Shown here: in pieces, positions 1-5,129 of the stretch
How the letters are laid out: the number at the start of each line of letters is the position of its first letter
How positions within the stretch are numbered: position 1 is the stretch's first letter
From: an uncultured Bacilli bacterium
Lineage (GTDB): Bacteria; Bacillota_I; Bacilli_A; RF39; UBA660
Length of the DNA: 6,777 bases
Reading direction: 5' to 3'
NCBI GenBank assembly: GCA_947586295.1
Contig: CANPXQ010000049.1
Location: 1 to 6,777 of the forward strand
Position numbers and translations under genes: made by a program
The notes under the pieces: model-generated
Databases searched by the model: none
Told to the model about the DNA's origin: nothing
What the model saw: only the letters and a program-made list of their open reading frames with translations

Positions 1-955
1 CATAATATTCATTTATACTTACAACGCGGTGAACAATAATTTGATTTTGATATTCAAAGACAATAATATCTCCAACTTCAATGTTGGCATCTTTTTTATA
101 AATGACGACATCGCCTCTATTAAAAGTAGGACTCATACTATTGGATAAAATAGCTATAGGGTGATAAGGAAATAATCCCAGCATAAATAATACTAATAAA
201 ATAGATGGAATAATAGTTAAAGGATAAATGTTCTTGCTTATATTAGAAAAATGATTGATTGGGTTTTTCCTCCAAATAAAGTATTTATATAAATAATAAA
301 TTATTAAAACTTTAATGATAGCATAAGAACCATCAATAAACCAATTACTATAAGGAATAATTGGTAAAATAATTTTAGGTACTTCATTAAATAATTTAAA
401 AATAATAGGACTACTATAGCAAAAATTTATAGATAAGTAAGTAAATAAAATGTTTTGGGCAATAAGTGGGATAATTATCGAAATAAAATAATGGAAAAAA
501 AGAATATTATGAGAAAGAATTAGGGCTTTAAAATTAATTTCACTGAAGATTATAATAATGGTTATTAAAGCCCTAAATACAAAGGAATTTTTGTTGCTTT
601 TAAGAAGTTTATAGCGCATTATTTCAATACCCCATATTGGTAAGATAACTTTCCATCCATTTAGAAAAACATTAATTAATGAATAATTAGCAGTACTTTT
701 GTTAAAACCAAAAATAAAACCACTCGCTAAATAAATTATAAAAAAGATAATAGATATAGTTAAAGTAATATTAATTTCTTTTTTCTTTGGTAATTCTAAA
801 TCTTGGTAATAAAAAACAATTAGAAAAATTAACCAAAAAAAAGGTTTAATAAAATTAATATAAAAATTATTCGTATAAAAGAAAATATGACTTATTGTAT
901 AAATGATTAAAAGTAAAAGTAATGGTTTATTTTTAAATATTTTCTTTTTGAACAT
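1..955 (-). CDS. SipW-like type I signal peptidase with polytopic N-terminal domain (C-terminus cut by window edge)
   Basis: This membrane serine protease should remove signal peptides from exported proteins on the outer face of the membrane. At least 318 residues are visible and the frame is open at the left edge. Residues 1 to about 265 are almost all hydrophobic, with about eight likely membrane segments (near 10-27, 35-50, 60-80, 92-108, 122-136, 143-167, 207-225, 240-262). The catalytic domain follows: SNSMSP with Ser273 as nucleophile, then PTFNRGDVVIYK, then GDIIVFEYQNQIIVHRVV with His309. A His in place of the usual bacterial general-base Lys marks the SipW/archaeal/ER Sec11 class. 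SipW and Sec11 are usually about 170-190 residues with one or two TM segments, so the N-terminal extension is unusual. The ATG at 953-955 was chosen because GGGGAT lies 8 nt upstream. The gene overlaps the end of the preceding secreted-protein gene by 23 nt, indicating co-transcription and probably translational coupling. The family call is firm; the role of the extension is unknown. Confidence 0.87.
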   Translation of the reverse strand, partial: MFKKKIFKNKPLLLLLIIYTISHIFFYTNNFYINFIKPFFWLIFLIVFYYQDLELPKKKEINITLTISIIFFIIYLASGFIFGFNKSTANYSLINVFLNGWKVILPIWGIEIMRYKLLKSNKNSFVFRALITIIIIFSEINFKALILSHNILFFHYFISIIIPLIAQNILFTYLSINFCYSSPIIFKLFNEVPKIILPIIPYSNWFIDGSYAIIKVLIIYYLYKYFIWRKNPINHFSNISKNIYPLTIIPSILLVLFMLGLFPYHPIAILSNSMSPTFNRGDVVIYKKDANIEVGDIIVFEYQNQIIVHRVVSINEYY

Positions 956-1436
956 ATTGAATTATCCCCATTAACGTTTTGGTTTTAACATCGGGAATTT
1001 TATTTGTGTTTTTGACATAAGTTACAATAATATTGAAAGTAGTTGAATCCCCAACGTTTAAATCTTTTTTAAGTTCCGAAGTAGTATAATTAATTTCTTC
1101 AATACCGTCAATTTCTTCTGTAAATATTATAGTTTGTAATTCGGCATCAATAGTTCCTAAGTTTTCTATCGTAACTTCATAAATAATTTCATCGCCTGGT
1201 TTATTTAACTTGGCCGAAAAATTAATAGAATCGTTAGTAAAAGTTGGTGTACCAGCATCACAACCATCAGGTACATAAGAAGCGGTTATATTTGTTATTC
1301 TAACGTCCCACTCACCGGTAATTTCGGCAACGCCATTAATAGTAAAATCGGTTGCAAATGATGAATAACCAACGCTCATTAAAATAATAGTTGCCAGAAA
1401 GAAGAGAATGATAATTAATATTTTATTTTTATTCAA
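933..1436 (-). CDS. Small secreted protein with SipW-cognate (TasA/camelysin-like) signal peptide
   Basis: A 167-residue exported protein, probably the substrate of the overlapping SipW-like peptidase. The N-terminus is basic (NKNK, 2-5), followed by a hydrophobic core (6-22) and then GYSSFATDFTINGVAEI (23-39). That layout, with the cleavage zone near Ala28 and an 'ING.AEI.G.W' stretch after it, is typical of proteins found beside SipW in Bacillota, such as TasA and camelysin. The rest looks like a single beta-rich domain. It includes a NKPGDEIIYEVTIENLGTIDAEL stretch (78-100) resembling the DUF11/COG1361-like beta-sandwich pattern of surface proteins. There is one cysteine (Cys59), no LPxTG anchor and no second TM segment, so the mature product is probably secreted or assembles at the surface. 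The start is TTG (1436-1434), supported by AAAGGAG 9 nt upstream; no in-frame ATG precedes it before a stop. By analogy with TasA it could be a matrix or fibre subunit, but sequence alone does not prove this. Confidence 0.8.
   Translation of the reverse strand: MNKNKILIIILFFLATIILMSVGYSSFATDFTINGVAEITGEWDVRITNITASYVPDGCDAGTPTFTNDSINFSAKLNKPGDEIIYEVTIENLGTIDAELQTIIFTEEIDGIEEINYTTSELKKDLNVGDSTTFNIIVTYVKNTNKIPDVKTKTLMGIIQYVQKENI
964..969 (-). promoter_or_regulatory. Ribosome binding site for the signal peptidase gene
   Basis: On the minus strand GGGGAT lies 8 nt before the ATG at 955, inside the coding end of the upstream gene. It is a weak but correctly spaced Shine-Dalgarno and decides the start. 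It implies that the peptidase is translated from the same transcript as the overlapping secreted-protein gene. Confidence 0.45.
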
Positions 1437-1445
1437 AATATATTT

Positions 1446-1452
1446 CTCCTTT
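1446..1452 (-). promoter_or_regulatory. Strong ribosome binding site that fixes the TTG start
   Basis: On the minus strand AAAGGAG sits 9 nt upstream of the TTG at 1436-1434. No ATG or GTG in the same frame lies between it and the upstream stop, so it selects the TTG as start codon. Confidence 0.75.
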
Positions 1453-1481
1453 CTATTTAGTATTTAAATATTAGTTTAGAA

Positions 1482-1495
1482 ATAGCATATGCTAT
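1482..1495. promoter_or_regulatory. Perfect 14-bp palindrome in the divergent intergenic region (possible operator)
   Basis: ATAGCATATGCTAT reads the same on both strands. It lies about 46 bp upstream of the TTG start of the secreted-protein gene, where the promoter of the minus-strand unit is expected. I found no convincing -35/-10 pair for that unit; TTGCAT and TATGCT-like hexamers lie nearby with poor spacing. A dimeric repressor could bind here, but no regulator gene is in the window. It includes two G/C pairs per arm, so it is less trivial than an AT-only palindrome. Confidence 0.35.
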
Positions 1496-1560
1496 CCCAC
1501 TTGTAATGTATGCAAAATTAAATAATTTGTATGGATATTTGACCTAAAAAATAAATATAT

Positions 1561-1588
1561 TTGCGGTAAATGATTTATATGATAAAAT
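1561..1588 (+). promoter_or_regulatory. Putative promoter for the NUDIX gene remnant
   Basis: A -35-like TTGCGG (1561-1566) is followed after 16 nt by TAAAAT (1583-1588). A TG at 1580-1581 forms an extended -10 (TGnTAAAAT). It lies about 20 bp before the ATG at 1609, with an AAAGGAT Shine-Dalgarno between. The TG feature matches the two other plus-strand promoters in this window. Confidence 0.5.
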
Positions 1589-1608
1589 TACAAATAGAAA
1601 GGATTAGT

Positions 1609-1980
1609 ATGTTAGAAGTAAAATTATATGATTTAGGTTATTGTGATGAAAAAGACTATACGAGAGTCGTTTGTTTGTGTAAATATCATAATAAATACGT
1701 TTTTTACTATAATACAAAAAGAAATGGTTAAATTCCTGGTGGTCATATTGAGACTGGTGAAAATTGGAAAGAAGCTGCAAAAAGAGAAATGTATGAAGAA
1801 ACCGGGGCTACTAAAATTAAGGTAACACCGGTATGTGTTTATAAAGAAATGGAAGAAATACCAAAAGAATATGAAATGTCTAAGATAATGTTATCAGATG
1901 AACTTCCAGCAAATTTAACTTATCCAGATACTTTTAAATTATATTTTAAAACTGTTAAAGAAAAAATGCATTTAAATTAA
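1609..1980 (+). pseudogene. Decayed NUDIX hydrolase with in-frame stop and apparent internal deletion
   Basis: In one frame from ATG 1609, after AAAGGAT, the sequence encodes MLEVKLYDLG onward to codon 40 (KRNG), then TAA at 1729-1731. It continues without a break as IPGGHIETGENWKEAAKREM and on to a stop at 1978-1980. Codons 45-67 are a perfect Nudix box (GX5EX7REUXEEXGU: Gly45, Glu51, Arg59, Glu60, Glu63, Glu64, Gly66), the Mg2+/pyrophosphate-binding motif of nucleoside diphosphate-X hydrolases. The end, DELPANLTYPDTFKLYF, matches my recollection of a Bacillota NUDIX subfamily of about 150-160 residues. In that subfamily roughly 20-25 more residues lie between PVCVY and the E.I.K....DELP part, so a second in-frame deletion is likely here. 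The stop sits where homologs have Trp plus one residue before IPGGH; losing three bases from GGT TGG AAA ATT would give GGT TAA ATT. Restart at ATG 1789 would lack most of the box, so no active enzyme is expected. Confidence 0.82.
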
Positions 1981-2004
1981 TAAGTTAAAAAAGCAAAGAT
2001 AAAC

Positions 2005-2058
2005 TATACTTTTAATTTATTTACAATATATAAAATTAAAATATGGTATACTTTTAAT
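2005..2058 (+). repeat. 12-bp direct repeat, 42 bp apart, upstream of the ABC exporter
   Basis: TATACTTTTAAT occurs exactly at 2005-2016 and again at 2047-2058. The downstream copy contains the -10 hexamer of the exporter promoter. The upstream copy lacks the preceding TG (it is preceded by AAAC), so it may be a decayed second promoter, a duplicated segment or a chance AT-rich match. Confidence 0.45.
2044..2052 (+). promoter_or_regulatory. Extended -10 promoter of the ABC exporter operon
   Basis: TGGTATACT is a TGn extended -10 element (hexamer TATACT, 2047-2052). A TTTACA lies at 2020-2025, but its 21-nt spacing is too long for a normal -35. Transcription would start near 2059, directly at the AGGTG Shine-Dalgarno (2059-2063), leaving a leader of only about 12 nt before ATG 2071. 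There is thus no room for a riboswitch or attenuator. Confidence 0.62.
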
Positions 2059-2070
2059 AGGTGATAAATA

Positions 2071-2925
2071 ATGGAGCATAATTTAGAAGTTATTAATTTA
2101 ACAAAGAATTATCCAGAATTTCAATTAAAAAAAATAAATATAAAATTACCTAAAGGTAAAATTATTGGTCTCATTGGAGAAAATGGTAGTGGTAAAACTA
2201 CGACAATTAAAGCAATATTAAATCTTATAAGTTATGATAAAGGAAATATAATAATATTTGGTAAAGATAATAAAGATTTAACTAAAATCGACCGTGAACA
2301 AATTGGAATAGTTTTAGATGATAGTTTCTTTTCTCCTATTTTAAATGTAAATGATATAAATAAACTAATGAAATATTTTTATCATAATTGGAATGAAAAA
2401 TTGTATTATGAGACAATTAAAAAATTTAAAATACCTTGTAATAAACCATTAAAAGAGTTTTCTAGTGGGATGAAAATGAAAATTAAAGTATTATGTGCTA
2501 TTGCTCATAAACCTAAATTATTAATATTAGATGAACCTACTAATGGATTAGATCCAATATTTCGTTATGAAATAATTGAACTATTTAATAATTTTGTTAG
2601 TAATAGCGAAAATTCCATTTTAATGACTACGCATATAACAAGTGATTTAGAACATTTAGCGGATGAGGTAATATTTATTGATGATGGTCATATTATTTTG
2701 GATGTTTCTAAAAAAGAAATAGATAATGAATATGGGATTGTTGAATTATTAGAAAATGATTTTATTAATCTAAATAATGAAGATTATATTAAGTGTTTAA
2801 AATATAAAAATGCAATTTATATTTTAGTAAATCCTAAATATAAATTTCAAAAAAAATATCCAAAGTTGGAAATAAGAAAGCCATCTTTAGAAGAATTAAT
2901 GCTATTGCTGGTGAAAGGAGACTAG
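2071..2925 (+). CDS. ABC transporter ATP-binding protein (COG1131 / YtrB-like exporter family)
   Basis: A 284-residue cytoplasmic ATPase that should power the ABC-2 permease encoded next. Visible motifs are Walker A GENGSGKT (36-43), a degenerate signature SSGMK (131-135) in place of LSGGQ, Walker B LLILDE (150-155) with catalytic Glu155, a D-loop at GLD (159-161) and the switch His188 (TTHIT). The Q-loop glutamine is replaced: the segment reads IGIVLDD (78-84). Both substitutions are common, from memory, in YtrB/YhcH-like ATPases and do not imply inactivity. Residues from about 215 form a C-terminal extension typical of this group. AGGTG lies 7 nt before the ATG. The permease begins 2 nt after the stop. 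Substrate is unknown; relatives act in peptide antibiotic, lipid or acetoin-linked export. Related pairs often carry a GntR-type regulator gene next to them, but none is in this window. Confidence 0.92.
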   Translation: MEHNLEVINLTKNYPEFQLKKINIKLPKGKIIGLIGENGSGKTTTIKAILNLISYDKGNIIIFGKDNKDLTKIDREQIGIVLDDSFFSPILNVNDINKLMKYFYHNWNEKLYYETIKKFKIPCNKPLKEFSSGMKMKIKVLCAIAHKPKLLILDEPTNGLDPIFRYEIIELFNNFVSNSENSILMTTHITSDLEHLADEVIFIDDGHIILDVSKKEIDNEYGIVELLENDFINLNNEDYIKCLKYKNAIYILVNPKYKFQKKYPKLEIRKPSLEELMLLLVKGD

Positions 2926-2927
2926 AT

Positions 2928-3602
2928 ATGAATACTATTAAAGGTCTATTATTAAAAGATTTAGATGTGTTTAAAAATTTTAAAGGCAATATTATTTTTA
3001 GTGCTTTTATGTTTATCTTTTTAATTACTATAGGTTCGGTAAGAAGTGAAATTTTTACTTTTGGTTCAATATTGTTTTTAATCTTTTTCGGTATGAATAG
3101 TATTTCTTCTTTTTCTTATGATGAAAATGCGGAGACCGATAAATATTTATTATCTTTGCCAATTTCAAGGAAAGATATTGTTTTATCAAAATATTTATTT
3201 GTATTTTTAAATTCTTTTATTGCCCTTATAATCGGTATTTTTATTAGTTTTATTATTACGATTATAGTTAGGGGAAAAGTAAATAATATAGGAGATTCAT
3301 TAAGAATATGTTTAATAGCTTTTACGAGTGTGTCTTTCTTAATGGGGGCTAATATACCTTGTATTTATAAATGGGGAGTAGAAAAAGGAAGAATGCAATC
3401 GGTTATTATTCCCGCTTTATTTATATTTTTAATAGGTACTTTTGGTTCTTTATTACTCTTATTATTTCCAGAGTTGTATACAAATATAAATTTATTATAT
3501 ATATTTAAAATTTCACCATATATTTGTCTTATTTTAAATATTTTAATTTATGTTATTTCTTATTTAATTTCGTATAAAATATTTTTTAAAAAATCTATTT
3601 GA
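2928..3602 (+). CDS. ABC-2 type permease (ABC2_membrane_5-like)
   Basis: A 224-residue integral membrane protein, the transmembrane partner of the preceding ATPase. Six hydrophobic segments are visible (about 21-38, 42-60, 88-113, 124-145, 156-180, 195-218). Between segments 2 and 3 lies the cytoplasmic stretch SYDENAETDKYLLSLPISRK (63-82), the recognisable hallmark of this short ABC-2 family, followed by a DIVLSKYL run. Two copies, or a partner half, are needed for a full channel, so it probably works as a homodimer with two ATPases. The ATG at 2928 is set by AAGGAG within the last codons of the ATPase gene, 7 nt upstream, which suggests translational coupling. The final codons form one arm of the terminator hairpin. 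The transported substrate cannot be deduced. Confidence 0.88.
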   Translation: MNTIKGLLLKDLDVFKNFKGNIIFSAFMFIFLITIGSVRSEIFTFGSILFLIFFGMNSISSFSYDENAETDKYLLSLPISRKDIVLSKYLFVFLNSFIALIIGIFISFIITIIVRGKVNNIGDSLRICLIAFTSVSFLMGANIPCIYKWGVEKGRMQSVIIPALFIFLIGTFGSLLLLLFPELYTNINLLYIFKISPYICLILNILIYVISYLISYKIFFKKSI

Positions 3603-3632
3603 TTAGTTATCGGTATTTCGAATAGATTTTTT
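3588..3632 (+). terminator. Rho-independent terminator overlapping the permease stop codon
   Basis: The arms AAAAAATCTATT (3588-3599) and AATAGATTTTTT (3621-3632) are perfectly complementary over 12 bp, separated by a 21-nt loop. The right arm ends in a T-run, and the left arm's A-run gives a T-run on the other strand. The stem contains few G/C pairs, so it is a weak hairpin, but it is well placed at the end of the exporter operon. The TGA stop (3600-3602) lies at the loop start, so a terminating ribosome could compete with the fold. Confidence 0.68.
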
Positions 3633-3686
3633 AATGGTTTAAATTTACATTTATTAAATAAATAGCTATGATTAATATTTAACGCT

Positions 3687-3702
3687 AAATAATATATTAT
3701 TT
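3687..3702. promoter_or_regulatory. 16-bp AT-only palindrome upstream of the metallopeptidase/pump operon
   Basis: AAATAATATATTATTT is perfectly self-complementary and ends about 20 bp before the TG of the -10 element at 3723-3731, adjoining the -35 zone. It could be an operator or an UP-like element. As it is made only of A and T in an AT-rich spacer, chance is a serious alternative. The rest of the 3633-3720 spacer shows no ORF or structure I can support. Confidence 0.22.
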
Positions 3703-3722
3703 TATTAAAATTATAGATTTTA

Positions 3723-3731
3723 TGTTATACT
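3723..3731 (+). promoter_or_regulatory. Extended -10 promoter of the zinc-ribbon/metallopeptidase/P-type ATPase operon
   Basis: TGTTATACT is an extended -10 (hexamer TATACT, 3726-3731). ATGTTATACTTTATATAGG here and ATGGTATACTTTTAATAGG before the ABC exporter differ at only three positions. No consensus -35 is visible 16-18 nt upstream. The start would be near 3738, giving a leader of about 27 nt with AGGTG at 3753-3757, 7 nt before the ATG. Confidence 0.62.
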
Positions 3732-3764
3732 TTATATAGGATAATAGAAGTTAGGTGCATTATT

Positions 3765-4934
3765 ATGAAATGTATGAATTGTAATGTCGAAGATGTAGAA
3801 ACTGATGATAATTTTTGCTGGAATTGTGGACATTGGACAGCTCGCGGTTATAACTTTTTAAAAGATGAAACTAATCGCAAAATGATTGAAAATGGGAAAG
3901 TCATAAAACAAAATTTAAAAGTTGGGGTTTTAGTCTCATTGTTACTAATAGGAATAATTACTTTTATTATTATGTACTCTATTCAGGGAAAAGAACTATT
4001 TTTGCCTTTTAAATACTTAAAAAAGCAAGTAGATAATATGGTATATGGTTATAATACTTCCATAATTAAAACGGATAATAAATATAATAAAGTTTCAATA
4101 AACGATTATAATGATGCAATTAATATTATTAAAAAAGATTTTAACGAGCAAGCATATATTTGCGATCAAGATTTAGAATTATCACAAATTGAATATGAAA
4201 TAGAAACTAATTATGCAATTCCCAAAGTATCCTTTTGTGATATAAAAATAGAAGAAGCCCAAAAAATAAAAAGAGTAATAGATGATATGTATGCACTATT
4301 TCCTAATATTAAAGGAGGATTAACAAACATTACAATTACCAATGCTAATACTAATTCCGAGTATATTGCTCGTTTCCAACCAATGTATCAATTTGTAAAT
4401 ATAAATGATGATATAAATGATTATAATAAAGTAAATAAAACCCAAATATTACTTAATAGTTATTATTTTTTAAATGATAAGATGTTGGAACAGCCAATAA
4501 CTTCCGTCGTTGAAGATAATTGGTATGTTAAGGATGCCACTTGGGAGTCAACTATTGCTCACGAACTTGGCCATTATGTATCTTTTGTTATTTACTTAAA
4601 AGAACATAATTTGAATAACATAACTTTTATTACAAAAAGTAATTATGAAAAAATAGATAATTTATTAAAAGAATTTGAATCCAATAATTTTTCATTAAAT
4701 ATCGTGAAAGATGCCTTATCTAATTATAATAGCAAAAATAATACCAATTTAGATTTAATAGAATTTGCCAAAACTATCTCAACTTATGCAGGAACGACTG
4801 ACAAAAATAATGAATTAATAGCTGATGAAACAATCGCCGAAGCAGTTCACGATTACTATTTACATAAAAATAATATGCAAAAAAGTAGTTATGAAATAAT
4901 AACAATTTTGAAAAGTAGGTTAGAAAAATTATGA
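3765..4934 (+). CDS. Membrane-anchored zinc-ribbon protein with extracytoplasmic HELGH metallopeptidase-like domain
   Basis: A 389-residue protein of no family I can name. A four-cysteine zinc ribbon (Cys3, Cys6, Cys18, Cys21; CxxC-x11-CxxC) opens it and should be cytoplasmic. A charged linker leads to one TM segment (about 53-72) and then a large domain that by the positive-inside rule should face outside. That domain contains TIAHELGHYV with HExxH at His266, Glu267, His270, the zinc-binding and catalytic signature of gluzincin-type metallopeptidases. About 85 residues later, LIADETIAEAVHDYY offers Glu355 or Glu359 as a third zinc ligand. Cys133 and Cys158 are the only other cysteines and could form a disulfide outside the cell. 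The protein may be a surface protease, but the substrate and activity are unproven, and HExxH can occur by chance. Here the helix-like context on both sides and the downstream Glu motif argue for a real site. The stop overlaps the next start as ATGA, so the genes are coupled. Confidence 0.72.
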   Translation: MKCMNCNVEDVETDDNFCWNCGHWTARGYNFLKDETNRKMIENGKVIKQNLKVGVLVSLLLIGIITFIIMYSIQGKELFLPFKYLKKQVDNMVYGYNTSIIKTDNKYNKVSINDYNDAINIIKKDFNEQAYICDQDLELSQIEYEIETNYAIPKVSFCDIKIEEAQKIKRVIDDMYALFPNIKGGLTNITITNANTNSEYIARFQPMYQFVNINDDINDYNKVNKTQILLNSYYFLNDKMLEQPITSVVEDNWYVKDATWESTIAHELGHYVSFVIYLKEHNLNNITFITKSNYEKIDNLLKEFESNNFSLNIVKDALSNYNSKNNTNLDLIEFAKTISTYAGTTDKNNELIADETIAEAVHDYYLHKNNMQKSSYEIITILKSRLEKL

Positions 4935-5113
4935 AAATATGTTTTAATTGTCAAAGCGATGTCCGAGATACTGATAAATTTTGCCGTAATTGTGGTTGCC
5001 CAATTGAAAGTAATTCCCATTATATATTTATAAATGTCTTAATTGCTTTTGTAACAATAGCAATTCTCGGACTTATTGCGTTATTTATAGCATCTTATAT
5101 AATTATGAAATAA
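4931..5113 (+). CDS. 60-residue zinc-ribbon/single-TM protein
   Basis: A small membrane protein with the layout of the first 70 residues of the preceding gene product. It starts with KICFNCQSDVRDTDKFCRNC, with Cys4, Cys7, Cys18 and Cys21 as a zinc ribbon plus an extra Cys23. A hydrophobic segment follows (about 32-57) and a two-residue tail (MK). The two ribbons share C-x2-C, a 'DV.DTD.FC.NCG' core and similar spacing, suggesting paralogous origin. Its ATG overlaps the upstream stop (ATGA) and the pump gene begins 16 nt downstream, so it is embedded in a three-gene unit. Zinc-ribbon/TM proteins are frequent in Bacillota and mostly uncharacterised. It might regulate or scaffold the neighbouring membrane proteins, but no activity can be read from the sequence. 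The conserved motif and tight spacing make it a real gene despite its size. Confidence 0.8.
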   Translation: MKICFNCQSDVRDTDKFCRNCGCPIESNSHYIFINVLIAFVTIAILGLIALFIASYIIMK

Positions 5114-5129
5114 AAATGGTGGTGTTGAT

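Noticed and set aside
1511..1555. TTGACC at 1540-1545 as a -35 element for the NUDIX gene
   Set aside because: It is a good hexamer, but at 16-18 nt spacing no -10 is found. The extended -10 at 1580-1588 is better placed.
1643..1825. Open frame of 60 codons (MMKKTIRESFVCVNI onward)
   Set aside because: It is a different frame over the NUDIX remnant, has no ribosome binding site and no recognisable motif. The frame from 1609 explains this stretch with a perfect Nudix box.
1789..1980. A separate 63-residue gene starting at ATG 1789
   Set aside because: The ATG is the Met61 codon inside the Nudix box of the decayed gene. There is no Shine-Dalgarno at proper distance and the product would lack half of the catalytic motif.
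1981..2004. Terminator after the NUDIX remnant
   Set aside because: Only short AT-rich pairings such as AAAG/CTTT can be drawn, with no solid stem followed by a T-run.
3633..3720. Small ORF or regulatory RNA in the spacer before the metallopeptidase-like gene
   Set aside because: The only ATG frame here closes after a few codons, and no stable structure is visible beyond the AT palindrome.
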